Assembly (NCBI GenBank): GCA_002779995.1
Contig: PEWX01000059.1
Location: 1-64,000, forward strand
Reading direction: 5' to 3'
Origin: Piscirickettsiaceae bacterium CG07_land_8_20_14_0_80_44_28
GTDB lineage: Bacteria; Pseudomonadota; Gammaproteobacteria; Thiomicrospirales; Thiomicrospiraceae
Length of the DNA: 64,000 nucleotides
Position 1 is the first letter of the stretch, and each line of letters starts with the position of its first letter. Both the position numbers and the translations under genes were made by a program. The notes beneath the pieces were generated by a model that ran no database searches, was not told the origin of the DNA, and saw only the letters and a list, made by a program, of their open reading frames with translations. Below are positions 31,154 through 39,967 of the stretch, in pieces.

Positions 31154-31645
31154 ATGCAAACCATGACATCTGAAAGGCTCTATGATTTTTTTCAAGAGCA
31201 CCACATCTGCACATCACTGACCCGCGATGAGGTCAATAGCTTAACCCATTTTGTTAACCAAAAATCCTACACCAAAGGCGAAACGATTGCCGACAAAGGC
31301 GATCCGGGGGATGCGATGTTTCTTATCTTAGACGGCAAGGTCAACTTTATCTCTTATGATGGTTCTGACGAGATGGTTGTCGGCACTCAAGGACCCGGCT
31401 ATTTTATAGGGGAAATTTCTTTCTTTGATGGTAAAGACAGAATGCTTAAAATGGCGGCTGCAAGCAATGAACTAACGCTATTTGAAATTCGTCGCGATAT
31501 GTATGACCGTTTGCGAGTAGAACACCCTTTCTTAGCATTAAACCTCGTAGAAAATGTGGTCAGCAATACCGACAAACTGGTACGCAAAATCTCAACCGAC
31601 CTATCGCACCTTGAACACTACATGCGTGGCTACGGCCGTCACTAA
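31154..31645 (+). CDS. Single-domain cyclic-nucleotide-binding protein
   Basis: The 163-aa protein is essentially one CNB (cap-family effector) domain: KGETIADKGDPGDAMFLILDGKV, then GYFIGEISFFDGKDRMLKMAAAS, the phosphate-binding cassette position. It has a short helical N-terminus and a C-terminal helix but no helix-turn-helix, so it is probably a ligand-responsive adaptor rather than a transcription factor. The ATG at 31154 was chosen because AAGGAG lies 6 nt upstream. It lies between a c-di-GMP protein and cysG; a functional link is unproven. Confidence 0.8.
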   Translation: MQTMTSERLYDFFQEHHICTSLTRDEVNSLTHFVNQKSYTKGETIADKGDPGDAMFLILDGKVNFISYDGSDEMVVGTQGPGYFIGEISFFDGKDRMLKMAAASNELTLFEIRRDMYDRLRVEHPFLALNLVENVVSNTDKLVRKISTDLSHLEHYMRGYGRH

Positions 31646-31660
31646 CCGCCAGGCTTTTCA

Positions 31661-31692
31661 CTGCATCTTTTTATCACCGTAAAAAGATGCAG
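31661..31692. other. Perfect 13-bp stem-loop after the CNB gene
   Basis: Two exact 13-bp arms (31661-31673 and 31680-31692) enclose a 6-nt loop, 16 bp after the stop of the CNB gene. The stem starts CTGCATC and contains five A-T pairs near the loop. No T tract follows on the plus strand, so it is not a standard intrinsic terminator; it may be a Rho-assisted or mRNA 3'-end stabilising structure. Confidence 0.6.
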
Positions 31693-31726
31693 GCTGCTCT
31701 GCCAATCCTACCCGCATTCCATAAGC

Positions 31727-31754
31727 TGATATATAAATCTATTTAAATCATTTT
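31727..31754 (+). promoter_or_regulatory. Shared AT-rich element upstream of cysG
   Basis: A 28-bp stretch beginning TGATATATAAATC and ending TTAAATCATTTT lies 53 bp before the cysG ATG. It matches the element at 33223-33250 upstream of cysJ in 26 of 28 positions. It is likely a promoter or activator site common to both sulfur-assimilation units; CysB-family regulators bind AT-rich sites of this kind. Confidence 0.6.
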
Positions 31755-31807
31755 ATTTGATTTTAAGTTTTTTCTAAGATAGCGCCAATCATTAAGAGGC
31801 AGCTATC

Positions 31808-33199
31808 ATGGATTACTTACCGATTTTTATTAAACTACAACAGCAAATTTGCTGGGTCATCGGCGGTGGCACAATTGCCGCTCGCAAAGCCAGTTTACTG
31901 CTCGAAGCAGGTGCAACCGTCACCGTTATTGCACCAGGCACCAAAAATGAAATGGCGCGATTAATCGAACAAGGCCGGTGCCATTGGCTCGAACACGCTT
32001 TTGCCGATGCCGACTTAGAATCACTTCCCAAACCCAAATTGATTATCGCAGCCACCGATGACCGTCAGACCAATCAAGCGGTATATCAATGGGGGGAATC
32101 ACAGGGCATTTTAGTGAATGTAGCCGACCAGACCGATTTATGTCGCTTTATTTTACCGGCGATTATTGACCGTGCGCCACTCACCATTGCACTATCAACC
32201 GGCGGACGCTCCCCGGTACTGGCGCGCATTCTCAAGGCGAAACTGGAAGCAATGATTCCGGCAGGATTTGGACGACTGACCGAATTACTGGGTCAATTCA
32301 GAGACCAAGTCAAATCCAAATTAACCACGGTCGAAAAACGTAAAGATTTTTGGGAGTCAACCCTAACCCCCAGCCTCATTGAACAAAGCGCACAAGGCGA
32401 TATGCAGGCTGCCGCTCAATACATTCAACAACAGCTCAGTAACGCAACCAATACCGATCAAACCGAAACACATCGCGGTGAAGTTTATTTAATTGGCGCC
32501 GGGCCGGGTGATCCGGAATTACTCACGTTAAAGGCACATCGTTTTTTACAACAGGCAGATGTCGTGGTTTACGACAAGTTAGTTGCCCCGGAAATCATCA
32601 ACCTTGCCAGGCGCGAAGCAGAAAGGCTCTTTGTGGGTAAAAGCCGTGGCAACCACACCTTGCCACAAGATCAAATCAACCACAAACTGATCGAACTCGC
32701 CCGGCAAGGATTAAAAGTTGCCCGCCTAAAAGGCGGCGATCCGTATGTGTTTGGCCGTGGTGGCGAAGAAATGGCGGCATTGCAACAACAGGGGATTCGT
32801 GCCACTGTGATTCCCGGCATTACCGCTGCCGTAGGCTGTGCAGCCTCATCCGGAATTCCGCTGACCCACCGTGATTATGCCAAATCGGTCTCATTCATTA
32901 CCGGCCATAAAAAAGCAGGCGCTTTTGAAGAAGTCGATTATGGGCGCTTAGCCGATGCAGGGGACACCATGGTATTTTATATGGGGCTGCACAATGCCCC
33001 TAAAATTAGTGCAGGGCTTTTGGCTAAAGGGATGGCCGCTGATACCCCTGTGGCACTGATTGAAAATGGCACCTGCCCACAACAAAAGGTTTGGATCAGC
33101 GACCTGCAAAATTTCCCCAACACGATTATGGAGCAATCGGTGCAATCACCCGCTTTAATACTAATCGGCGAGGTGATCAAAGCTCGGGTTAGCGCCTAA
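31808..33199 (+). CDS. cysG: Siroheme synthase CysG (trifunctional)
   Basis: A 463-aa fusion that makes siroheme, the cofactor of sulfite reductase. The N-terminal half (about 1-210) is the precorrin-2 dehydrogenase/ferrochelatase with CWVIGGGTIAARKASLLLEA. The C-terminal half (about 220-460) is the SAM uroporphyrinogen III methyltransferase, with VYLIGAGPGDPELLTLKA, LKGGDPYVFGRGGEE and GITAAVGCAASSGIPLTHR. It stands just upstream of the cysJ unit and shares its regulatory element. Confidence 0.97.
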   Translation: MDYLPIFIKLQQQICWVIGGGTIAARKASLLLEAGATVTVIAPGTKNEMARLIEQGRCHWLEHAFADADLESLPKPKLIIAATDDRQTNQAVYQWGESQGILVNVADQTDLCRFILPAIIDRAPLTIALSTGGRSPVLARILKAKLEAMIPAGFGRLTELLGQFRDQVKSKLTTVEKRKDFWESTLTPSLIEQSAQGDMQAAAQYIQQQLSNATNTDQTETHRGEVYLIGAGPGDPELLTLKAHRFLQQADVVVYDKLVAPEIINLARREAERLFVGKSRGNHTLPQDQINHKLIELARQGLKVARLKGGDPYVFGRGGEEMAALQQQGIRATVIPGITAAVGCAASSGIPLTHRDYAKSVSFITGHKKAGAFEEVDYGRLADAGDTMVFYMGLHNAPKISAGLLAKGMAADTPVALIENGTCPQQKVWISDLQNFPNTIMEQSVQSPALILIGEVIKARVSA

Positions 33200-33222
33200 A
33201 TACTTCTATAAATCTTCTTTAG

Positions 33223-33250
33223 TGATATATAAATCAAATTAAATCATTTT
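33223..33250 (+). promoter_or_regulatory. Shared AT-rich element upstream of cysJ
   Basis: This second copy of the 28-bp element in front of cysG starts TGATATATAAATC and ends 45 bp before the cysJ start. Two of 28 positions differ between copies. A -10-like TATACT lies at 33280-33285. The conservation in otherwise unrelated spacers argues for a bound regulator. Confidence 0.62.
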
Positions 33251-33295
33251 TAATAATAAAACGTTTTTTTTATACTTTGACCCTATTCAACTGAT

Positions 33296-35074
33296 ATGAC
33301 AGACGAGAATGACATGGACTTGTTTAACACAACACAAATCGAAACCCTGGAATCGCTTCGACAACAGAGCACACCCCAACAGCAACTGTGGTTAAGTGGC
33401 TATTTCTACGGGCTTTCTCAAGCCAATACTGACGCTTCCAAAGCGACACCGTCACTTAACGACCAAGCGACTTTACCCGGTGTAACGATTTTGGTTGCAA
33501 CCCAAACCGGTAATGCGCAACAGGTTGCAGAACAGCTAAAAACCACTTTAGAAGCTGAGTCAATTGCGGTGACCCTTAGCAATGTCTCTGATATTAAAGT
33601 GAAAGCACTGGCCAAAATTAGCCACTTAATTTTGGTTAGCAGCACCTATGGTGAAGGCGAGCCACCGGATACCGCCGCAGCCTTCCATAAGTCCTTGTTT
33701 GCAGCAAAAGCCCCACCATTAAGAGAACTAAAATATGCCGTATTCGGACTGGGTGACAGCAGTTATGATCAGTTTTGCCAAACCGCCATTGACTTTGATA
33801 CCCGATTAGCCGAATTGGGAGCAACCCGTTTATTACCCCGCGTAGAAGCCGATGTGGAATTCCAATCAAGTGCAGATAAATGGGTGCTCGAAGTTAGAGA
33901 TACCTTGCTAAAAGAAGCCGGTGCAAGTACAAGCGCAAAAGCCTCCATTGCCCATCAAAACACCCAGGCCTGGTCAGAAAAGAACCCTTATCCAGCCGAA
34001 GTGCTTGCCATTACCCCCTTAACCGATATCACCTCTAATAAAACGGTATTTCATTTAGAGCTTGATATTGCGGATTCCGGCATTCAATATCAACCCGGGG
34101 ATATTGCCGTAATTGCAACCCAAAACGATTCGGAACTGGTTGCCAGTGTGATTCGTCAAGCCGGTCTTGATGCCACTGAAACCGTCAACCTCAAGGGTGA
34201 AGAGGTCACACTTGAACAAGCCTTAACGCACAAACGCCAATTACGCTGTATCACCCCCAAACAATTGGATGCTTATGCCGATAAACTCAATCAACCCAGT
34301 CTTGTTGCGAATACGCCTTTAGATAAAACCTCTCTAAATCAGAGCGATGTTTTGGATATATTCAACCTTGCCTCGCCCGCAGGCGTGTTGACAGCACAAG
34401 ACTTAGTGGAGTGGTTACTGCCATTACGCCCTCGGCAATACTCAATCGCCTCCAGCCAAAATCTGCTCGAAGACGAACTACACCTGTGCATTGGCCAAGT
34501 GGTTTATGAATTAAATGGCCGCACCCGCTATGGCAGCTGTTCTAATGCTTTAGCAAACTTACAGGAAGGCGATCAGGTGTCATTGAGTATTAAGCCCAAC
34601 CCGAATTTCAAGTTACCTGAAAAAGCCGATGCGCCGATTATGATGGTCGGCCCAGGCACAGGCATTGCACCTTTTAGAGCCTTTATGCAAGAAAGAGAAG
34701 CCAACCAAGTTAAAGGCAAAAGCTGGTTATTTTTCGGTGAACAACATTTTAGTCGTGACTTCCTCTATCAAGTAGAATGGCAAAAATGGGTCAAGACCGG
34801 CACGCTAGAAAAAATCAGTTTAGCCTTCTCCCGCGATCAAGCTGAAAAAATCTATGTGCAGCACCGACTTTATCAAGCTGCCGCCGAAGTCTTTGCCTGG
34901 TTAGAAGCGGGAGCTTACTTTTATGTCTGTGGGGATCAAGCGAAAATGGCCAAAGATGTCCATGCCACCCTATTACAAATCGTCGCTGAACAAGGGCAAA
35001 TGGATGCCGAAGCGGCTGAAGACTATTTACAAAATTTGATACAACAAAAGCGCTATCAGCGCGATGTGTACTAA
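33296..35074 (+). CDS. cysJ: Sulfite reductase flavoprotein CysJ
   Basis: The 592-aa diflavin reductase passes electrons from NADPH to CysI. The FMN-binding flavodoxin domain (about 60-205) has ILVATQTGNAQQVAEQL and STYGEGEPPDTA; the FAD/NADPH part has PRQYSIAS, MVGPGTGIAPFRAFMQ and the C-terminal YQRDVY. The start is either ATG 33296 or ATG 33314. A CCAGGCCTGG copy encodes Gln-Ala-Trp in the linker near residue 224. It is the first gene of the cysJ-H-I-D-N-transporter unit. Confidence 0.96.
   Translation: MTDENDMDLFNTTQIETLESLRQQSTPQQQLWLSGYFYGLSQANTDASKATPSLNDQATLPGVTILVATQTGNAQQVAEQLKTTLEAESIAVTLSNVSDIKVKALAKISHLILVSSTYGEGEPPDTAAAFHKSLFAAKAPPLRELKYAVFGLGDSSYDQFCQTAIDFDTRLAELGATRLLPRVEADVEFQSSADKWVLEVRDTLLKEAGASTSAKASIAHQNTQAWSEKNPYPAEVLAITPLTDITSNKTVFHLELDIADSGIQYQPGDIAVIATQNDSELVASVIRQAGLDATETVNLKGEEVTLEQALTHKRQLRCITPKQLDAYADKLNQPSLVANTPLDKTSLNQSDVLDIFNLASPAGVLTAQDLVEWLLPLRPRQYSIASSQNLLEDELHLCIGQVVYELNGRTRYGSCSNALANLQEGDQVSLSIKPNPNFKLPEKADAPIMMVGPGTGIAPFRAFMQEREANQVKGKSWLFFGEQHFSRDFLYQVEWQKWVKTGTLEKISLAFSRDQAEKIYVQHRLYQAAAEVFAWLEAGAYFYVCGDQAKMAKDVHATLLQIVAEQGQMDAEAAEDYLQNLIQQKRYQRDVY
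33964..33973. repeat. CCAGGCCTGG palindrome inside cysJ
   Basis: It encodes the QAW of NTQAWSEK in the linker between the FMN and FAD domains, a region that is usually poorly conserved. Its presence here is therefore unlikely to reflect protein constraint. Confidence 0.85.
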
Positions 35075-35098
35075 AAAACTCATGAGAAGGAAACCCAA

Positions 35099-35872
35099 AT
35101 GACCTCCCCCCTAGCCCAAGATTTAGCGGACTTCTCAACCCGCTTATTAAGCCAAGACCTCGACCAACGCTTACAAAGCGTGGTCGCGGCCTATGCGGGT
35201 CAGCGCATTGTGTTTTCAACCAGTTTAGGGGCGGAAGACCAGTTAGTTACCGAAGTGATTGCGCGTTTAAAGCTGCCGATTGACATTTTTACCTTAGAAA
35301 CAGGGCGCTTATTTGCAGAAACCCTCAGCTTGCTTGACGAGACAGAGCAACACTATAACATTCATATTCAACGGTTTCGCCCGGATCCGCAAGCGCTAAA
35401 AGCTTATGTTGATCACTATGGACTCAATGGCTTTTATGACAGCATTGAACTTCGAAAACAATGTTGTGGTATTCGCAAGGTTGAACCGTTAAATCGTGCC
35501 TTATCGGGTGCGGATATTTGGATCACCGGCCTGCGTCAGCAGCAATCGGCCTTTCGCCAAAACCTAGATTTTTTACAACAAGACCGTGACCGCCAATTAA
35601 TTAAATTTAATCCCTTATTAGATTGGACGCAGGAGCAGCTATGGCAAACCCTGAAAGCGCGCCAAGTGCCGGTTAACCCATTACACAACAAAGGCTACCC
35701 CAGTATCGGCTGCGAACCTTGCACCCGAGCCATCAAACCCGGTGAAGATGAACGCGCGGGACGTTGGTGGTGGGAAAATCCTCAACAAAGCCAACAAGAG
35801 TGCGGCCTGCATGTCGCTCAACCTTGCTCAAATAACGAAGGAAACCAAAATGACACAAAAGCCAACCCCTAA
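35099..35872 (+). CDS. cysH: Assimilatory APS reductase (CysH family)
   Basis: A 257-aa thioredoxin-dependent reductase that makes sulfite. The adenylyl-binding loop is VFSTSLGAEDQLV. Two cysteine pairs, KQCCGIRK and GCEPCTRA, are those that bind a [4Fe-4S] cluster in APS-specific enzymes and are absent from E. coli-type PAPS reductases. The C-terminal catalytic cysteine is in QECGLH. The substrate is therefore most likely APS. GAGAAGGAAA precedes the ATG. The end overlaps the cysI start by 23 bp in another frame. Confidence 0.93.
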   Translation: MTSPLAQDLADFSTRLLSQDLDQRLQSVVAAYAGQRIVFSTSLGAEDQLVTEVIARLKLPIDIFTLETGRLFAETLSLLDETEQHYNIHIQRFRPDPQALKAYVDHYGLNGFYDSIELRKQCCGIRKVEPLNRALSGADIWITGLRQQQSAFRQNLDFLQQDRDRQLIKFNPLLDWTQEQLWQTLKARQVPVNPLHNKGYPSIGCEPCTRAIKPGEDERAGRWWWENPQQSQQECGLHVAQPCSNNEGNQNDTKANP

Positions 35873-37589
35873 AGTGTTGAATGAACTATCGCCCACCGAT
35901 AGCGACATTGAAATTTTAAAAGACCAAAGCCATTATCTACGAGGGACACTGGAAGAGAGTCTTGCCGACCCCCTCACTGGCGCGATTTCGGAAAACGATA
36001 CCCAAATTATTAAATATCATGGCAGTTACCAACAAGACAACCGCGATATCCGCAATGAACGATTGGCACGAAAACTGGAACCCGCTTATTCCTTTATGAT
36101 TCGGGTGCGTTTACCGGGCGGCGTGATGAGCGCACAGCAATGGCGTAATTGCGATCAAATCAGCCGTAGCTATGGCAATAACACCATGAAATTGTCCTCT
36201 CGCCAAGCCTTACAATTTCACGGCATTATTAAAAGTGATTTAAAGCCGACCATTCAAGCGATGGACAGTGCATTACAAGACAGTATTGCCACTTGTGGTG
36301 ACATCAACCGTAATGTCATGTGTACCCAAGACCCCAGCTTAAAAGCGATACAGCGCCAAGTTTATCCCTACGCAAAACAAATCAGTGAAGGCTTTTTACC
36401 ACAAACACGCGCCTATCACGAAATTTGGCTGAATGACGACCAAGACAAAAAACTGATTGCGGGTGGGGGTCAAATCGAGGAACCCATTTACGGCAAGCAC
36501 TATTTACCGCGTAAATTTAAAATTGCCATTGCCATTCCGCCCTACAACGATGCGGATGTGTTTACCAATGATATCGGACTGATTACCATCGAAAAAGCGG
36601 GCAAACTGGCTGGATTCAATATCAGTGTCGGCGGCGGGTTAGCCATGACCTTTGGTCGCAAAGATACTTTTCCGCGTTTAGCCAATCTAGTCGGGTTCTG
36701 TGAGCCAAACCAAGTGATGGAAGTCATTGAGCAAATCATGTGCATTCAGCGAGACTTCGGTAATCGTGAAGAACGTAAATTGTCGCGTTTTAAATACACC
36801 ATCGAGCAATATGGTGAAGACTGGTTTGCCGAAGAATTACAAAGTCGGCTAAGCTTTACATTACAAAACACTAAACCCTTTGAATTCACCACCTCTGCCG
36901 ACCGCTACGGCTGGCAGCAATGTGATGAAGGGTTATGGCATTGTGTTCTCCATATTGAAGGCGGGCGTATTCAAAATACCGACACACTGGCGCAACAAGA
37001 TTTATTGCTGGCCATTTCAGAGTTGGATGCGTGTGAGTTTCGGCTGACCCCGAACCAAAATTTGCAACTGGTGGATATTCAACCCCAAGACAAACCCAAG
37101 ATTGAAGCGCTCTTTGAGCAGTTTAATCAGCCGGTTTCCGCAGACAGCTTAAATGGACTACAACGCAATGCAATCGCTTGTGTGGCATTGAACACCTGTT
37201 CACTGGCAATGGCGGAATCCGAACGGTATTTGCCAAAACTCATTGCCAAACTACAACCGATTCTCGAAGAACATGGCTTAGCAGATCGCGATATTAAAAT
37301 TCGCATGACGGGCTGCCCCAATGGCTGTGGCCGATCGGTCATGGGCGAGATTGGACTGATTGGTAAGTCACTTGGCAAATACAACCTCTATTTGGGTGGC
37401 GATTTTCAAGGACAACGATTGTCAAAACTGTATCAGGAAAACTTGGATGAAGCAGGCATATTGGCGGCCTTAACCCCATTATTTGCCCGCTTTAGTCAAG
37501 AAGGGGACGCGGATGAACACTTCGGTGACTTTCTTATTCGCTCGCAAATCATCCAACCCGCTCAGGGCGGTTTGGCATTTCATTCATAG
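35850..37589 (+). CDS. cysI: Sulfite reductase hemoprotein CysI
   Basis: The 579-aa siroheme and [4Fe-4S] subunit reduces sulfite to sulfide. The cluster cysteines are in [11 protein letters not shown] and [12 protein letters not shown], and the siroheme-binding arginines and lysines of the two ferredoxin-like repeats are visible ([13 protein letters not shown]). I chose ATG 35850 ([15 protein letters not shown]) because GAAGGAAA precedes it. The start lies within the end of cysH. Confidence 0.96.
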   Translation: MTQKPTPKVLNELSPTDSDIEILKDQSHYLRGTLEESLADPLTGAISENDTQIIKYHGSYQQDNRDIRNERLARKLEPAYSFMIRVRLPGGVMSAQQWRNCDQISRSYGNNTMKLSSRQALQFHGIIKSDLKPTIQAMDSALQDSIATCGDINRNVMCTQDPSLKAIQRQVYPYAKQISEGFLPQTRAYHEIWLNDDQDKKLIAGGGQIEEPIYGKHYLPRKFKIAIAIPPYNDADVFTNDIGLITIEKAGKLAGFNISVGGGLAMTFGRKDTFPRLANLVGFCEPNQVMEVIEQIMCIQRDFGNREERKLSRFKYTIEQYGEDWFAEELQSRLSFTLQNTKPFEFTTSADRYGWQQCDEGLWHCVLHIEGGRIQNTDTLAQQDLLLAISELDACEFRLTPNQNLQLVDIQPQDKPKIEALFEQFNQPVSADSLNGLQRNAIACVALNTCSLAMAESERYLPKLIAKLQPILEEHGLADRDIKIRMTGCPNGCGRSVMGEIGLIGKSLGKYNLYLGGDFQGQRLSKLYQENLDEAGILAALTPLFARFSQEGDADEHFGDFLIRSQIIQPAQGGLAFHS

Positions 37590-37599
37590 GAGCGATACC

Positions 37600-38508
37600 A
37601 TGTCCGTTATTAACACTACCCACTTAAAGCGCCTAGAGTATGAATCCATTGAAATTCTGCGCGAAGTGGTTGCTGAGTTCGACAATCCGGCCATGTTATA
37701 TAGCATCGGTAAAGACTCCTCAGTGATGCTACATTTGGCACAAAAAGCGTTTGCGCCGGGCACACCGCCTTTTCCACTGGTGCATGTTGATACCACCTGG
37801 AAGTTTAAAGAAATGATTGAATTCCGTGATCAACGCGCCAAAGAGGTGGGCATGGATTTGATTGTGCATACCAATCCAGAAGGCCTTGCGATGAATATCA
37901 GTCCGTTTGAACATGGCAGTGCACTACACACTGACATGATGAAAACCCAAGGGCTAAAACAAATGTTGGATCACTATCAATTTGATGCCGTTTTCGGTGG
38001 TGCGCGACGGGATGAAGAGAAAAGCCGTGCCAAAGAGCGGGTTTTTTCCTTTCGAGACAAGCATCATCGTTGGGACCCTAAAAATCAACGCCCCGAGTTG
38101 TGGAATATCTATAACGCGGAACATCACAAAGGCGAAAGCTTCCGCATTTTTCCGCTTTCCAACTGGACAGAACTCGATATTTGGCAATACATTTATCTAG
38201 AAAACATCCCCGTGCCGTCGTTATATTTGGCACAACCCCGATTGGTCGCGGAAGTGGATGGCATGAAAGTCTTAGTCGATGATGAGCGTTTTCCGGAAAC
38301 GTTACGAAAAAATGCCAAAACCGAAATGGTTCGCTTTCGAACACTGGGTTGCTACCCCTTAACCGGCGCGATTGAATCGAATGCGACCACCTTACCGGAA
38401 GTCATTCAAGAAATGCTGCTCACCAAGACCTCGGAACGTCAAGGCCGTGCCATTGATAAAGACGCTTCAGCGTCTATGGAAAAGAAAAAACAAGAAGGAT
38501 ACTTCTAA
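37600..38508 (+). CDS. cysD: Sulfate adenylyltransferase subunit CysD
   Basis: The 302-aa small subunit of ATP sulfurylase carries out the adenylyl transfer that activates sulfate to APS. The PP-loop is [14 protein letters not shown], and the family regions [15 protein letters not shown] and [16 protein letters not shown] are present. Start ATG 37600 follows TAGGAGCG and lies 10 bp after cysI. It is followed after 1 bp by cysN. Confidence 0.96.
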   Translation: MSVINTTHLKRLEYESIEILREVVAEFDNPAMLYSIGKDSSVMLHLAQKAFAPGTPPFPLVHVDTTWKFKEMIEFRDQRAKEVGMDLIVHTNPEGLAMNISPFEHGSALHTDMMKTQGLKQMLDHYQFDAVFGGARRDEEKSRAKERVFSFRDKHHRWDPKNQRPELWNIYNAEHHKGESFRIFPLSNWTELDIWQYIYLENIPVPSLYLAQPRLVAEVDGMKVLVDDERFPETLRKNAKTEMVRFRTLGCYPLTGAIESNATTLPEVIQEMLLTKTSERQGRAIDKDASASMEKKKQEGYF

Positions 38509-38509
38509 A

Positions 38510-39952
38510 ATGGATGCAAACAACGCTCTCATTGAACAAGATATTGAAGCTTATCTGAAGCAGCACGAAAACAAAGAATTATTAAGATTCATTACCTGTG
38601 GCAGTGTCGATGATGGTAAAAGCACGCTCATTGGTCGCTTATTGTTTGATACCAAAATGATTTTTGAAGATCAACTCAACAGCGTCACTCAAGACAGCAA
38701 AGTGCATGGAACCCAAGGCGCTGAAATTGACTTAGCGTTACTTGTAGATGGCTTGCAAGCTGAACGTGAGCAAGGCATTACCATTGATGTGGCCTACCGT
38801 TTTTTTGCCACCGATAAACGCAAATTCATTGTTGCAGACACCCCGGGACACCAACAATACACCCGCAATATGGCCACGGGGGCTTCCACCGCCAATGCCG
38901 CCGTTATTTTAGTCGATGCGCGTCACGGCGTATTAGAACAAACGCGTCGCCACAGCTTTGTCACCCATTTATTAGGGATTCGTCACCTGATTATTGCGGT
39001 GAATAAAATGGATTTAGTGGACTATGATGCGCAACGCTTTGACGAAATTCAACAGCAATATTGGCAATTTGCCGAGCCGTTAGGGATTGAACAGGCACAA
39101 TTTATTCCCATCAGCGCCTTAACGGGCGACAATATCGCCACGGAAAGTAGCAAGATGCCTTGGTACTCCGGCTCCACGTTACTGGATGCGTTGGAACAAC
39201 TGCCACTGGATGAGCTGGATGATGCCGAAGACTTTCGCTTTGCGGTGCAATGGGTCAATCGACCCAATGCCCAGTTTCGGGGTTTCAGCGGCACCATCAG
39301 TGCAGGGCGAATCAGCGTAGGAGATGCCATTACTGTTTATCCTTCAGGGCAAACCACACACATAGCCGACATTATTGAACCCAGTATCCCGCCCAAATCC
39401 ACCTCTATCGACACAGCAACCGTGCCCATGGCCGTGACCCTTGTCACCACCGATGAAGTTGATATCAGCCGAGGTGACTGGATGGTTAAATCGGCAGACA
39501 CGACGCCGAGTGTCAGTCATGATGTCGAAGTTGATTTGGTTTGGTTGCATGACACCCCTGCTCAGATTGGGCAGCGCTATTTACTGAAAAACGCCACCCG
39601 TAAAACCCATGGCCGACTACAATCGATTGAGGCACTTATCGATGTCAATACGCTAGCAAAAAGTTCAGCTGATCAATTACAAGTGAATGAAATTGCCCAA
39701 GCACACATTCATTTTGACCAGGCCTGGCCATTTGATGCCTATGCGGATAATCGAACCACCGGGAGCTTTATTCTCATTGATCCGATTTCTCAAGCAACCG
39801 TTGGCGCCGCCATGGTAACACAAGTCTTAAGCGACACGCCGACGGTCACGCCTCACCGCCAATATACGCCGTTTGAACAAGATTTAAATGCCCTCATCCG
39901 TCAGCACTTCCCAGAATGGGAAACTCGTGCCATTGACGACTTACTTAAGTAA
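38510..39952 (+). CDS. cysN: Sulfate adenylyltransferase GTPase subunit CysN
   Basis: The 480-aa translation-factor-like GTPase drives ATP sulfurylase. G1 is GSVDDGKST, G3 is DTPGHQQYTRNM and G4 is NKMDL. It ends after the elongation-factor-like beta-barrel domains with no APS kinase (CysC) domain, unlike CysNC fusions. A CCAGGCCTGG copy encodes the QAW of FDQAWPFD. It starts 1 bp after cysD. Confidence 0.96.
   Translation: MDANNALIEQDIEAYLKQHENKELLRFITCGSVDDGKSTLIGRLLFDTKMIFEDQLNSVTQDSKVHGTQGAEIDLALLVDGLQAEREQGITIDVAYRFFATDKRKFIVADTPGHQQYTRNMATGASTANAAVILVDARHGVLEQTRRHSFVTHLLGIRHLIIAVNKMDLVDYDAQRFDEIQQQYWQFAEPLGIEQAQFIPISALTGDNIATESSKMPWYSGSTLLDALEQLPLDELDDAEDFRFAVQWVNRPNAQFRGFSGTISAGRISVGDAITVYPSGQTTHIADIIEPSIPPKSTSIDTATVPMAVTLVTTDEVDISRGDWMVKSADTTPSVSHDVEVDLVWLHDTPAQIGQRYLLKNATRKTHGRLQSIEALIDVNTLAKSSADQLQVNEIAQAHIHFDQAWPFDAYADNRTTGSFILIDPISQATVGAAMVTQVLSDTPTVTPHRQYTPFEQDLNALIRQHFPEWETRAIDDLLK
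39718..39727. repeat. CCAGGCCTGG palindrome inside cysN
   Basis: It encodes Gln-Ala-Trp near residue 405 of CysN and is followed by CCATTTGA, close to the CCATTTTT seen after the intergenic copies. Confidence 0.85.
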
Positions 39953-39967
39953 CGGGGTCGCTCAATA

